In this document: positions 36,771 to 47,276 of the stretch, in pieces
How the letters are laid out: every line of letters starts with the position of its first letter
How positions within the stretch are numbered: position 1 is the stretch's first letter
Source: Lingula anatina
Taxonomy: Eukaryota > Brachiopoda > Lingulata > Lingulida > Lingulidae
DNA: 51,360 bases
Assembly (NCBI RefSeq): GCF_001039355.2
Contig: NW_019775499.1
Coordinates: forward strand, 301,481-352,840
Reading direction: 5' to 3'
The notes under the pieces: model-generated
Told to the model about the DNA's origin: nothing
Database searches by the model: none
The model's input: the letters and a program-made list of their open reading frames with translations, nothing else
Position numbers and translations under genes: made by a program

Positions 36771-39700
36771 AGTGACTGAATTCATGGTCAGTTTTTCAGG
36801 AATTTTATGATGATTATGATGAAATTGCATTGATGTATATTTTGAGAAATGATTTTAAAAACTTGGATGAATTAATTAAGTACTCATACAGTGTTCAACC
36901 CCTGAGCAAACTAACATTTAAATGCAAAATGAAGTATATTTAATTTTTTTTTGTGTGTGTGTGTCATTTTTAAAGCTATGCTTACATGTCTAAAGGCATG
37001 TTATATAATAAGCATATTAAGTGATAAAATTACTAGTCACTGCCATAAAATTGTACAAGTGCCAGAAGACAATACATGAGCTGCATAAATTATTAACTAA
37101 GCTTAAGTAAAATGAAGTAAAAAATGAACATTAGGGGTATTTCAAAGTATTGAATTTGTTAAGAAAGAGTGACAGTGGAAAAGTATAAGGAATCTGTTCT
37201 TCACAAACATCATGTAAAAGCCAAATGACAAAAAAAAATCAAGATGAAGCAGCAACTTTTTAAAATAAACAATATAATTATAATGATCTTAACTCTTCAA
37301 CTTAATCAGATTATATGATTTATACAACCAAGGACTAAATGTATGTTTATGAGAATGGAGTTAACTAATTCATACCTCTTTGGTTAAAAGTGATAAATTA
37401 CTTGTTAATTGTTCTGTTCTTGTGTCAGGTTGCTTAATTTTGACTGATTGAAACTGGCCTGGGTTCAACCAAGATTAAACTACTAGTGTATAAAAACACT
37501 AAAAATGCCTCTTTACAGTATAGTTGAATCAGTTCAACTAATTACATATAGCTAAATTAGTACTTATGAAATGAAAATGTCACAACCAAACATGAAATGT
37601 AACCCCACCCCTGCCTACAAGCACCTTACCCCTACACATACAAATAAGATGTTTTTATGGTCTGTAATTCTTTGCCCAGTTACATGACGGACAGAGGTAT
37701 TTGCAATAAGATAACTTATCTTGATCAAACTTCTTAAGTTATGTTATCTTCCTATCAACCACTGTCTTTTCTGTTCAACACAAATTATATTGCCACACTT
37801 TGACCCTTTTAATGCAATCTACCTCGACTCTGTAACGAAATTATCTGAAACAGAGGTACACGTAATTGCATTTCTTTTATTGTTATTTCTTTTTTACTAC
37901 GCCAAGTTAATTTCTATCACACAATGGATTTTAAATAATCACTAAAAACTGGCCCAGGCCAGAAACTGATATATCATTGGAATACACATCATTTGAGAAC
38001 ATAATTATGATGTTAAAATGACAAATTTCTTGCTTGAAACTTAACTTACAGTTGAGCCTGATTTGCATTTTGGTCTGTCTGATGGAGACATCCGTCTGTA
38101 TTCATTTTCTGTCGCCCGTCGCGTTCGATGGTGATTGCGGTGAACATTTTTCTCATTTGACAAGTCATGATCTGCTATAGGACTGCTGTTTACAGTAGCT
38201 GCTAAAAAAAACAAAAAATCTGTTATTTATACCTACATAAACCTAAATATTGATACATGTAAATGGAGGTTTTAGAAAAAGAAACTTCAGCAAAAAATAA
38301 ATAAAAATATGCATTCCTTCAAAAATGCAAAGATTGTGAGCCAATTTCACAACCTGGGATATTTTAGCACAGTTCAGGCCATCTTTTGAAAACAAGCTAT
38401 ATGATACATGCTAAATATGCTAGTACCTTTACACTATATACTCACCCCTTTTTCAGTAAAAATGATAATCTACACTACAATACTGATAGTTCCTCTCCAC
38501 AGTTCCAAGACTGAATATTCATTTTTTGAAAGCACACATTTTATAGAGACCAAACCATGTGGCCCTGCAGTGAGGTTAAACACACAATACTAACTTAACC
38601 AACCTCAACTGTTTGTGTTTAAGAAGCCCTTGCATCATCACTTTAATTAAAAGAATAAGACATCTACAGTGCATGCTTTGACTAAAAACAGAGAAGTATT
38701 GGTTTCTTTTGTTCCTACTGAGAGTTGTCTGGCTGGATTCCCATAAAAAAACATGTCAAAATAGTCAGTGTTTTTTGTCAGTTTAGCTGGTTCTTTTAGT
38801 TTTTCTCTTTGCTTTATCTCTTCTGGGTTAGTGGAATTATAGATTCACTAAAGGCTATAAAGTAACTGGGACTAAAAAAAATAGGAGGTTTACTGAGTTA
38901 AAACAGAGCCCACAATACAAACCAATAAAATATTACATCCAATAAATGCCCAAGAAGCTACATATACAACAGAATTATATTTTGCAGTAAATGAAATTGA
39001 TAGTAATACAAGAAATATAGTTATCTACAGGGGCGGATCCAGAGATATTTTCTCACAGGCTTCCAAATTATCTTCATAAATCCACCCTCCATTTTTGACC
39101 GTCTTCCGACAAAAAAATTAGATACCCGTCAATGTAAACTTGAAAATCTGACCGTCTTCCGGAAGACCCAGAAGACGGCCTAAATCCGCCCCTGATCTCT
39201 GAGAAATTAAAACTATGACAGAATCACACATTCCACTTACTAAATATTCACTGTTTCTCTGTCTCAGAATGTAAGTCCCCAAAAGGTGCTCCTTTTTACA
39301 GATAATCCCATAATCCAGGAACATTTTTTCAGATCTAACAATAACAATTGTCATTCAAGTACATCTTCCTTCCTTTATGATGGTAGGATCAATAGATGGT
39401 TGCAGTTTTATAGGTAGGGTGGGCTCTGTACATCCTTTTCAGATGTTACAAGTAACAGCTTGTTGGCTTCTTAAAGGCAGTTGTATTGACTGTGACATGC
39501 CCTATGCCACACGTGTGCCTCCTTGCCCTTTCATATGCATGATATCATATCTAAAACAAACTTTAAAATCTGGGATTCTTTTTTATATATCTTTACATTC
39601 ACCTCTCTTTTATGCTGGATGATAAACCAAGAGGCTGGTGGTCAGAGGTGGCATTTCATTTATTCATCACATGACACTGTAATTAAGAAAAATCACTAAA

Positions 39701-41984
39701 CCCTATCATAAAGCAGTGGGTGATAGGTAAAAGCAATGCTGGATGTATTAATCTTGCATGAATTCTGCGAGCTCGCTGTTAATTGCAGTTGTTCAAAACA
39801 GTGGCAATCTGTGCTGGTCATGTAGCCATGTAGTCTATCACATGTCACAAGGGCTGGACTATGGTCAAAGGTGACAGGACAATGTAATGTACATCACCTT
39901 TTTTTTTTTTTTTTTTTGAAAAATGGTAAATGATCTGTTTTCTGGACATATGCATATGATGCAAAATATATGCATATTACTATAAAAGCTGACCTTTTAT
40001 GTGTCAGGATATGTTAATTTAGTGATTATGAGAAATAAGTCTTTACAAAAACACACTTGCTTAAAAAATGAAAATCTTAATTTATTTTATCAAAAGTATT
40101 TTTCTGGGTTATATATAGCCTCAACAACAAAAATGAAGGCACAGCTGGAAATAATGTTTTTGATGTTATTTTCTCTGCAATGCTCACTAAAGAAATGTGG
40201 GTTGTTTTAGTTGTACTTATTCTTATATTCTGATGAGATATGCATAAAACCAAGATGTAATTCCAACACATTCCATGGAAATACATTGTTGATAAAATGT
40301 ATGTGTATAATCTCTGATGATCATTTTGAGCTCAAGAGAGTTGACAAATTTTGGAATAATTTATCCAAAAGGAGTGTGCAACTCTTGTCCAATGACATAA
40401 TATAAATGGGTATGCTAAAGAGGTGCTTACTGCAGAGGCATTTAGTTCAGTAACTCTGAGTTGATGATGTTAACTAATCAATTGTTAGTATTATTTTTCT
40501 TTCTCATACTGCCTGTCGAAATTGGTGTTTTTAATATGAAAATGGTTTTGGTTAACCAAAACTATCTGTCATGGCCATTTTTTAAGTCCTAACAGAAAAC
40601 AAAAGTATTATGCATAAGCATTCTTGTGACTGAAAGTTGAAAATAATTGTGTGGTCTTTTGTGGTAGTCTCAAGTTTACTTATATTCCTTTATATTTGGT
40701 GATTGCTTTTCCAGATTTTTTGTGCCTTACTAGTGTATACATTGGTGTCAAACAGGGCCATCCATTTGCCAAAATATTATTATTCAAAATTTTTAAAGGG
40801 GTTAACTTGCACTTAATTTTAAGGTGGGAAATGTTCAAATTTCAAATCTGATGAATCAATGGACACAAAACTGGATGAACCCCATACCACCAGCTGTGAA
40901 CTATTAATTTCATCCTGACAACAAAATAAAAAGCCTAATTTAAAGTTTGTACTAAAATAAAAATCTCCTTTAATGACTCTACACGTTTGAAACCCCCCTG
41001 TCAAGTTGTTACTACATGTTATTATTATCTTCTGTTGGTGTTTTATGTCACCAAGAACGATTAATATAAAGAACAATATAAATAAATAAATAAATAAATA
41101 AATAAAATTATAATTATAATAATTACAAGTCCACCCTAAAATTGAATCCAAGACCTGCCAGTGCATTTTGTTGTTACCACACAGCAGAAAACTGTCACAT
41201 GCAGCACCTTTTGAGGTTATCAAAGGCCGCCTCATTAAATGCATTTACAATAATTTTGGATAAGCGTAAATCAACACCTGTAAGACCTGTACATGACTTT
41301 TAGTGTTTTCCTCAACATAGTGTCAATAGGCTACGGATCATATTTTCCTTAGATTATCTTTAAAAACTGATCATCGACATCCAACAACTGGAAACACATT
41401 ATCATCAATTCGCCTTCTACATTACACTGTTTGAAATATCTAACCACTGCCAGCTGCCCCTCCCCCATGATCTAAACCAACGCTTATTTCAAAAGCGCCT
41501 TCCTGTGTTTGATCAAGGGCTTGCTTTACAGGTCCTACATAGGCCTACAGATCTGATTCCAGATTATACATGTAGGCCTACATTCCAGTCTTTTTGAATA
41601 CACTCAATTGTGTGTGCGTGCGCGCGTGCATTTCACTGCGAAAGCATACAGAAAGCATACAGACACAAATGCAGAGGTTGACGGTACTTAATATTTCATT
41701 ACTTTAGTTCATGTTAACTGCAAAAGAGGTGAGTTTACACATGTGCGTAGGGCTATCCTTGTTGATCTATGCCGAGGCGGCCTAAAGCTTAGGAGGCGTA
41801 GCCGCATTTCCTTTGACATTGGTAAATAACACCCAGCCCGTAAACAACTAATCGATTTGCCCGACCAGACCTAATGTCAGTACCGTAGCACGGCCCGTAA
41901 ACGGGGTATCTTTCATACTACAGTTTCTTTTTTATGCTTACCAGTAATGACAATAACTAAAAAGCACGCCTCCAGGATCTTCAT
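19946..41984 (-). CDS. XPNPEP2: Membrane (GPI-type) Xaa-Pro aminopeptidase, XPNPEP2-like
   Basis: Twenty coding exons in transcript order: 41942-41984, 38050-38201, 35334-35450, 34601-34664, 33997-34101, 30753-30845, 30065-30214, 29648-29743, 29313-29394, 28654-28759, 27859-28062, 27445-27495, 27168-27232, 26692-26841, 26122-26252, 25731-25835, 21639-21710, 20999-21075, 20739-20837, 19946-20137; 717 residues, all phases consistent. It removes N-terminal residues that precede proline (M24B metallopeptidase, creatinase plus pita-bread fold). Metal ligands are D487 (LLDSGGQY), D498 (DGTTDVTRT), H561 (HGTGHG), E596 (SDEPGYY) and E610 (GVRLE); catalytic H467, H557 and H570 are also present. Signal peptide [16 protein letters not shown]-terminal hydrophobic tail ([16 protein letters not shown]) after STSG fits a GPI signal. 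These two features favour XPNPEP2 over cytosolic XPNPEP1. Exon 2 encodes a basic N-terminal extension with a furin-like RTRR. Introns hold repeats and possibly one nested exon; otherwise I see nothing in them. Confidence 0.93.
20245..20500. repeat. Intronic MITE-like long inverted repeat
   Basis: Left arm (about 20245-20340) and right arm (about 20400-20500, read inverted) align along their length: GGACC-ATTCCCCTAGATAC against GACCCCATTCCCATAGACAC at the ends, and GTTAAGTCCCATCTGCTTAAC against GCTAAGTGCAATTAGCTTAAC inside. Similarity is partial, so this is an old copy. It lies in the last intron of the aminopeptidase gene. Confidence 0.55.
21791..21880. repeat. Three-copy 30-bp tandem repeat in intron
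   Basis: Unit AATTTCTGCAGGCAGGGCCA plus ACATTGTAGC, in copies 21791-21820, 21821-21850 and 21851-21880. Because 30 is a multiple of three, it makes a spurious repeated open frame on the minus strand. Confidence 0.9.
23471..23588. repeat. Dispersed repeat, copy 1
   Basis: It shares ordered blocks with 25960-26099: TTTAACTTAAGATTTAC, GTGAATCACACTAAGATG, ATGAAAATTTGAAAGCAAT and CATATGATAAATAA, then AGTTTGTGAAAGAAAGTG. It probably marks an unclassified transposable-element family. Confidence 0.6.
25960..26099. repeat. Dispersed repeat, copy 2
   Basis: It matches 23471-23588 in order and orientation, with an extra A/T-rich insert of about 20 bp in the middle. Both copies lie in neighbouring introns of the aminopeptidase gene. 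Confidence 0.6.
26406..26422. repeat. Poly-T run (17)
   Basis: Homopolymer in an aminopeptidase intron. Confidence 0.9.
30502..30523. repeat. Poly-T run (22)
   Basis: Homopolymer in an aminopeptidase intron. Confidence 0.9.
32885..33429. repeat. Pair of 28-bp direct repeats in one intron
   Basis: 32885-32912 and 33402-33429 share AAGGACA-CACTTCACCTT then GCAGATGA with two mismatches, about 517 bp apart. The sequence between the copies is not repeated. Confidence 0.55.
34333..34382. repeat. Two-copy 25-bp tandem repeat
   Basis: 34333-34357 and 34358-34382 share ATTTGAT-AAATG-CTT and CC-GACA with four differences. Confidence 0.7.
36527..36683 (+). other. Candidate terminal exon nested antisense in an aminopeptidase intron
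   Basis: A textbook acceptor (TGTTTTTTACCTCCAG, ending at 36526) opens a 51-codon frame ending in a stop at 36681-36683. AATAAA (36683-36688) overlaps the stop, and a (TG)14 run lies 55 bp downstream, as a GU-rich element would. The peptide includes [15 protein letters not shown] and [14 protein letters not shown], an alternating hydrophobic pattern like a beta-strand/helix fold (it loosely recalls SEA-like or cadherin-juxtamembrane segments, not certain). No upstream exon was found, so it may be a stray or dead exon. Confidence 0.3.
36743..36770. repeat. (TG)14 microsatellite
   Basis: Pure dinucleotide run. Confidence 0.95.
39028..39194. repeat. hAT-like MITE
   Basis: The ends are CAGGGGCGGATC and its inverted partner AAATCCGCCCCTG, a terminal motif common in non-autonomous hAT elements. 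Two internal GACCGTCTTCCG words and an inverted AGAAGACGG add structure. The flanks (GTTATCTA and ATCTCTGA) do not form a clean 8-bp target duplication. The element lies in the first intron of the aminopeptidase gene. Confidence 0.6.
39899..39917. repeat. Poly-T run (19)
   Basis: Homopolymer in an aminopeptidase intron. Confidence 0.9.
41080..41106. repeat. (AAAT)n microsatellite
   Basis: About seven tetranucleotide units in the first intron of the aminopeptidase gene. Confidence 0.9.
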
Positions 41985-42052
41985 GTTGGTAGCACTTCCC
42001 TCAGCTGAAAAGCATGCAGTATGCAATCGAATGGTACCTGCAACCGCTCGCA

Positions 42053-42062
42053 CTATAAATAG
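42053..42062 (-). promoter_or_regulatory. Possible TATA box of the aminopeptidase gene
   Basis: On the minus strand CTATTTATAG lies about 70 bp upstream of the start codon, placing a start of transcription near 42025-42030 and a 5' UTR of about 40 nt. A TTTTCAG just before the ATG could instead be a 5' UTR acceptor, which would move the promoter further upstream. Confidence 0.35.
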
Positions 42063-43164
42063 GTCAATAAAGACAAGGCTATCCACCCGCGGTAAATCGG
42101 AATGGTGTATCATTACTCAAACTCATGTAACCAAAGGTACATGTACCGTTAAAGGGATCGAACATTTGTCTCGAATTAACTCTTTTAGTCTTAAGAAAAT
42201 GCAAACTTTCCTTACTTTTTTCACATTAAAACGTAGGCCTGCCTTTCTACTGGAAGGCTAGGAGCCCGAACTTAAGAAGACAATGCCTTTTTTTTTAAGA
42301 GGATATAAGGTACGAATACGAATATTAAGCCGGTGTACAAATGTAATATCTGAAAGGAAGTGCGTTTTCCTTCGGATGAATGAGAATTTTGGTATTTATG
42401 AGATTGACATATGCCATCTTTCATACGTGTAAACTTAACTGGATGTTAAAATCATTTGAGTTTACCCATATATCCACAGGGCCTTATATTATGGCGAATG
42501 ATGGTAGTAAACTGCAAAAATAAATAAATAGAAAATAAAAAAGTTTTTATATATCAAATTAATATGAAGGGAATTGTACTAATATACGAAATTGTCTCGG
42601 CAAAAGTAAATACAAGATCAAAATCCGATTCATGGAGAATAATATTGCTTAAATTTAAAAAAGACTCCTCTTTTCTTTATTTTGCAGTGACCAAAGACAC
42701 ATTGGCTAATCCGGTTATAAGGCGTCTGTTTCTTTTTAACATGTCCATCTACCTACGAATGTGTTACTCAAATCCAATTTATATCAGGATATGCAAAGAA
42801 GTACAGATCCTTATCTACTTCCTTGATTAGGTCAGGTCACGCTAGCTTTCTGACCAAGAAATAGTTATCTAAAACTACCAGTACCCCTTTCCCCGCGACT
42901 TTGGTATGAGCATGGGAGACCGACGTCAAATGTCATGATTTGAGTGACGTTCCTCGATAGGCCCTGCTGGTATGTGTCCGTCATATCTTAACTTTCAAAC
43001 ATCCTCCACATAAACAGCAACTAAAAATTAAATTATTTTTAAAATATTTATCAATTATTTTTTTACTTTTTTGCTATACTGACTGCGTTTGACTAACTGG
43101 ACGTTTCTCTTTACTTACTATGTAATGGCACAGTTGATAAATCGGTTACATAAATAATAGTCAG

Positions 43165-43198
43165 TGGGGATATAGGGGGGTGTCAGGGGGTCCCCCCT
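43165..43198. other. G-run cluster with C6 partner
   Basis: Runs of 4, 6 and 5 G within 26 bp are followed by C6, which could form a hairpin or a quadruplex-like structure. Confidence 0.4.
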
Positions 43199-43710
43199 TC
43201 AAACAATCCTGGACCTGAGAAGGTTGGGTTTTTTTTCGAGAAGTAACTATACAAAGGATTCCATACATAAACCACGTGTTCCATTGCAGTGTAGGCCTAT
43301 TTTTTCCCTTGCTACCTAGAGCAAGCTTATTTGATCGTTTAGATAAAACTGCATTTGACGCGATTCCACTTTATCAGGTACAATCAGGTAGGGCTACCTC
43401 CGTGTTGCAGTAAATAAACGATGATCGCGACAATAAGTTTTGTAAATATCAGTGCAGCGAACTAGACAAAAAGAAGGTCAAGGCAGAATCAATTTGCGTT
43501 TCAAGTCCTGCTACAACAAAATAGGTCTATACAAAAAGTAAATAGAAAAAAAAACGTTTTATAAAAAAACGAAATTCTATTTGATATGTAGACCGACAGT
43601 GTGCCTTGAATACGGAAGCTGCGCTAATTCCTGAGCTAATAGGCCCTTAGTGGGCAAAACTGTTTCAGACTCATTCCCATGAAACTTTAGCGTCAAAAAT
43701 ATTTTTGGCT

Positions 43711-43711
<1 letters not shown>

Positions 43712-43752
<41 letters not shown>
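43712..43752. repeat. Poly-T run (41)
   Basis: The longest homopolymer in the window. Its length is uncertain in any assembly. On the minus strand it could be a retroposon poly-A tail, but I see no element body next to it. Confidence 0.9.
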
Positions 43753-44224
43753 CAAAGGGATACTTTAACCCCTCTCAAAGAGCATCATACACCATTCTGA
43801 ATCCCCGTAAGATATCCAAAGAGCAGAAAGAGTCATATGGCTCAATAAGTTACAAGAAAATGCAGTAGTAGAAACGATGCGATTGCGTTTGGTAGGCATC
43901 TTTCCAAAAACAATCGCATCCTCTATATGTGAACCTAAGGTGGCCAATTATAAGTCTACATGTCATCATAATTCTTGCAGAAATAAAATAATATTGCTAC
44001 GAATTAGGCCTACTTTGCTTCGAACCACCCCATAAATCGTATGTAAAGCCTAGGTCGGATAAACACAATGGACAATCCAGCTTGTGGGGTTTTTATGATA
44101 TGGTGCTTTTTTATCAAAGCATCAGTGAAGCACTGGGAAAAGTGGCGTTGTTTTTCTTTACACATTGAATTAATCAAATATTGGTTAACTCAAGGCGGAT
44201 TTTCTTCATGCAAATGGAAGTTAA

Positions 44225-44320
44225 TGTAGGCCTACACTTATTTAGGTACTACTAGTAGCCTACTACTACAGTAGGCCTACTAGTAGGCCTACATAGTCAA
44301 CATGTAGGGCCTACGCTTCC
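44225..44320. repeat. Cluster of TAGGCCTA palindromes
   Basis: GTAGGCCTAC occurs at about 44226, 44270 and 44282, with GTAGCCTAC and GTAGGGCCTAC variants between them, separated by ACTAGTA words. The result is a dense set of nested palindromes. Confidence 0.7.
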
Positions 44321-44641
44321 CTGATCCAAATAACTGTGCTTGTTAAAACCAGATTGCAACTTTGATTGGTACTCATAATATATTCAAACAAATTAAGTTC
44401 TTATAATTTCAAAGAAAAGGTCCATTTTTAGAATTTACAGCCGAGACAAAACATTTCAGATTTGATTTTTCAGTGCTAAAACGAGTAGGATCATTTTATA
44501 GTGACCTCTTTTAGAAAAGAAGGTTCATTTCGCTGCACTGTAGCGGTTAGCACAGACCGTGTCGAGTGGTGAGAAATAACCGATGATTAAGAAGTCAACG
44601 AGTCACTAGATGATACCTTCAGTAAGTTTTATGACATCAAG

Positions 44642-46894
44642 ATGATGGTGTTTGTATCAGTTAGTGCAGCAATATCTCCGACCTTTCTTCGGCGGGTCCC
44701 CAATAATACAACCGTTATGCAAAACCTTGCTGGGAGATGGAACTTGCATTGTACTTGGGCAAATGTGAAAAACATACAAACTTGTTGGGTTAACGGCGAT
44801 TTAAATGGTATAAAGGAACTTCATGATCATTTGTTTAAGACATATGCAACAGAAAATAGGGAACTTGAGAGTGACGAACGAGCAGGTGTTCGAATTCGCG
44901 CAGGGGATGTCTCAAGACAAAAAGCGGTGGACACCTCCCCAGTACAGCCCACAAGTACGTGCACAACCAGCGAACATAAAAGCAGTTATATTGCCAATCA
45001 AACTCCATCCTCACATCCCTTGCTAGGCAGTCAGTCTGACACAAATAAAGATGGTGATGTCCCGGATGATGATTTTGGTTACATAGAACACTCAGATACT
45101 GTAGCCCAGCAGACAAATCAGCTTACTAGTAATGGTAATGGAGAGAATTATCTTGCTGTGCAAAGCAGTGGAAACACCTTTGACCCTTCCTCTTATTCCC
45201 TACAGCCCAATGCTGATAATGTTATGCCAGCACCAGATTCTACCCAGATTAAGTCAGAGTTTCAGCTTTGTGATGCTGATGCTGGAAGCATTATTAATAT
45301 GGGTACAGGATATATACCTTTAACTTTGGAAGATATGGACAGATATAGACAAAAGTGTGATTTCTGTGAGGCAGTCTTCCACCTAAATAAAGATTATCAG
45401 TGTCACATTGTCAGCAAACATGGCAATAAAGATGACATACGGATATGCCCCATATGCTCACTTAAACTTGTAGACAAAGCTGCTGTTGGAAACCATATAG
45501 CTGCCAAGCATTGGAGGCTGAAATATATGTGTAATAAATGTGGAAAATGTTTTGGAACAAAAAGGCAACTGGGTAAACACAGCTGTGTTTTTAAAAATGA
45601 AGCAGGAAGTGTCAAAATATGTTTAGATAATGATGTTGAAGATCCACTTGAGTTGCCTTGGAAATCATTCATAAAACACTGCACTGTCAGAAATGGGATG
45701 TTGCAGTGTAATTACTGTGCATCAAAGGTGAAGGGTAAAAAGGAATTTAAAATGCACATCAGTAGGAAGCACATGGAAAGATCTCTGCAGTGTCCAGATT
45801 GTTCAAACCTTTTTGGAAACGGACTTGATTTGAGATATCATATTAAAACTGTCCATACTAGGTCAAAGTATACTTGTACCGTATGTGAAAAACCATTTGG
45901 TACCAAGGCTAGATTGACTGCACATAAGCAGGAACATGCAACAGAAGAAATGTGTGTGTCCTGTGATAAGTGTGGTATGACTTTTAGCAGTGTACATTTA
46001 CTGGTAGCACATGTGAAAACGGACCATCAAGAAGAGACGACAGAGGCTGGTAATCCCTCAGATTCAACTGTCTTGTTGACAGTGGATAACTTGGGACTTC
46101 ACAGCACTGTAGAAAATGGTATATTCTGTTGTAACTACTGTGACTACAGAACAGAATATAGGCAAACAGTTATCAATCATCTGAAAAGAAGACATTTGGA
46201 GAAAACGCTGCCCTGTCCCATGTGTGGTGTGAAATATGCTGTACAGAATGATTTAAGACGACATATAGAGAGTAAACATCTACCAAAACCTGCTAAAGAC
46301 CGTATAATATGCCATGTGTGTACACAGACTTTTACTACTGATTTAGGGTTTAAGTTTCACATGAAAAGACATGAAGCAGATCCTGTAGAAGCCCAGTGTG
46401 ATGAATGTGGAAAAATGTTCTACCATGCTTCTCACCTGAAGGCACACAAAAAACGGCGCCATCCCAAGGGTCCCATGCCCTTTGTGTGTGCAGTATGTGG
46501 GAAAGGTTTTACTCATAAATGCATGTACACTGAGCATGTTCAGACACATGCTGAGAAGCCAGGTTTCCAGTGCAGTGTGTGTCACAAAGGCTTTTACAGG
46601 GAGAAATGTTTAAAACAACATCTTAAGCTCCACACAGATGAAAATCGTTACCTGTGCCCAATTTGTGGAAAACAGTTTATATCCTTACCTGCTCAGAAAA
46701 TCCATGTGAAGAGGCACAGCTGGAAGAGGGAGCATGAATGCCAAGACTGTGGCAAGTCGTTCTTTACGAAAAATCACCTTGATCGCCACAAACTTACTCA
46801 CACAGGAGAAAGACCTTATGTTTGCATTGTCTGCTGCAAAGCTTTCAGTGATGTATCTACATTGAAAAAGCACTCCCAAATCCATTTAAGATAA
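44642..46894 (+). CDS. C2H2 zinc-finger protein with 16 fingers
   Basis: This is a 750-residue protein in one uninterrupted exon. Residues 1-238 have no finger and are Ser/Thr/Asn/Gln-rich and acidic in part. From C239 to H748 there are sixteen C2H2 fingers in three clusters: 1-3 (239-315), 4-7 (about 353-455) and 8-16 (about 495-748). Finger 3 is degenerate, ending H-x-C. Only the last fingers carry a good TGERPY linker, so fingers 11-16 are the most likely DNA-binding block. The fingers point to a nuclear, sequence-specific regulator. No KRAB, BTB, SCAN or ZAD domain is recognisable. The first ATG after an in-frame stop (44588-44590) was used; Met-26 (MQNLAGRW) is an alternative start, because the first 25 residues look less constrained. 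I cannot name an orthologue. Confidence 0.92.
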   Translation: MMVFVSVSAAISPTFLRRVPNNTTVMQNLAGRWNLHCTWANVKNIQTCWVNGDLNGIKELHDHLFKTYATENRELESDERAGVRIRAGDVSRQKAVDTSPVQPTSTCTTSEHKSSYIANQTPSSHPLLGSQSDTNKDGDVPDDDFGYIEHSDTVAQQTNQLTSNGNGENYLAVQSSGNTFDPSSYSLQPNADNVMPAPDSTQIKSEFQLCDADAGSIINMGTGYIPLTLEDMDRYRQKCDFCEAVFHLNKDYQCHIVSKHGNKDDIRICPICSLKLVDKAAVGNHIAAKHWRLKYMCNKCGKCFGTKRQLGKHSCVFKNEAGSVKICLDNDVEDPLELPWKSFIKHCTVRNGMLQCNYCASKVKGKKEFKMHISRKHMERSLQCPDCSNLFGNGLDLRYHIKTVHTRSKYTCTVCEKPFGTKARLTAHKQEHATEEMCVSCDKCGMTFSSVHLLVAHVKTDHQEETTEAGNPSDSTVLLTVDNLGLHSTVENGIFCCNYCDYRTEYRQTVINHLKRRHLEKTLPCPMCGVKYAVQNDLRRHIESKHLPKPAKDRIICHVCTQTFTTDLGFKFHMKRHEADPVEAQCDECGKMFYHASHLKAHKKRRHPKGPMPFVCAVCGKGFTHKCMYTEHVQTHAEKPGFQCSVCHKGFYREKCLKQHLKLHTDENRYLCPICGKQFISLPAQKIHVKRHSWKREHECQDCGKSFFTKNHLDRHKLTHTGERPYVCIVCCKAFSDVSTLKKHSQIHLR

Positions 46895-47030
46895 ATTACC
46901 TTGGGTAGTAGGGATTTTTAATAATTATATATGCAAAAAATTGTCAAGGATTCTAGAGGTAAAAGTTTGCATTTGTTTTTAAACAGCTAGTAGATAAAAT
47001 GTTATGAGTTTAAAATACAACCAGAAGACA

Positions 47031-47036
47031 AATAAA
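47031..47036 (+). terminator. Polyadenylation signal AATAAA of the zinc-finger gene
   Basis: It lies 137 nt after the stop codon and is followed by a T/G-containing stretch. Confidence 0.5.
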
Positions 47037-47276
47037 ATTGTAGTATTAGAACTCTATCATTTCTGAAGATAAATATGCACATTTAAAATATAGATATTTG
47101 TCGAATTGATTTCTAATTAAGAAGAATTACAAAATTGAATCTCTAGATGTTATTGATTGTGTTTATTTAACATCATCTGAAACACTTTACACATACTTAC
47201 GGTCAAATAACTTGACAAATAAAGAATCGAGCTTGTGATGGCAAGAACTGAAAATCTTACCTGTAATTCTGCATGT

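Larger units (their letters stand above)
42063..44641. other. Divergent intergenic region between aminopeptidase and zinc-finger genes
   Basis: I see no accepted gene. It contains a G-rich hairpin, a 41-T homopolymer and an unusual density of TAGGCCTA palindromes. The promoter of the zinc-finger gene should lie within the last few hundred bases; 44520-44580 is locally richer in GC and CpG. Confidence 0.5.

Noticed and set aside
41100-41240. tRNA-derived SINE on the minus strand ending in the AAAT tract
   Set aside because: A loosely B-box-like GGATTCAATT is present but the A box and a convincing tRNA head are missing.
40819-41244. 141-codon minus-strand open frame
   Set aside because: It crosses an AAAT microsatellite that produces the hydrophobic repeats in its translation. 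It lies in an aminopeptidase intron and has no domain.
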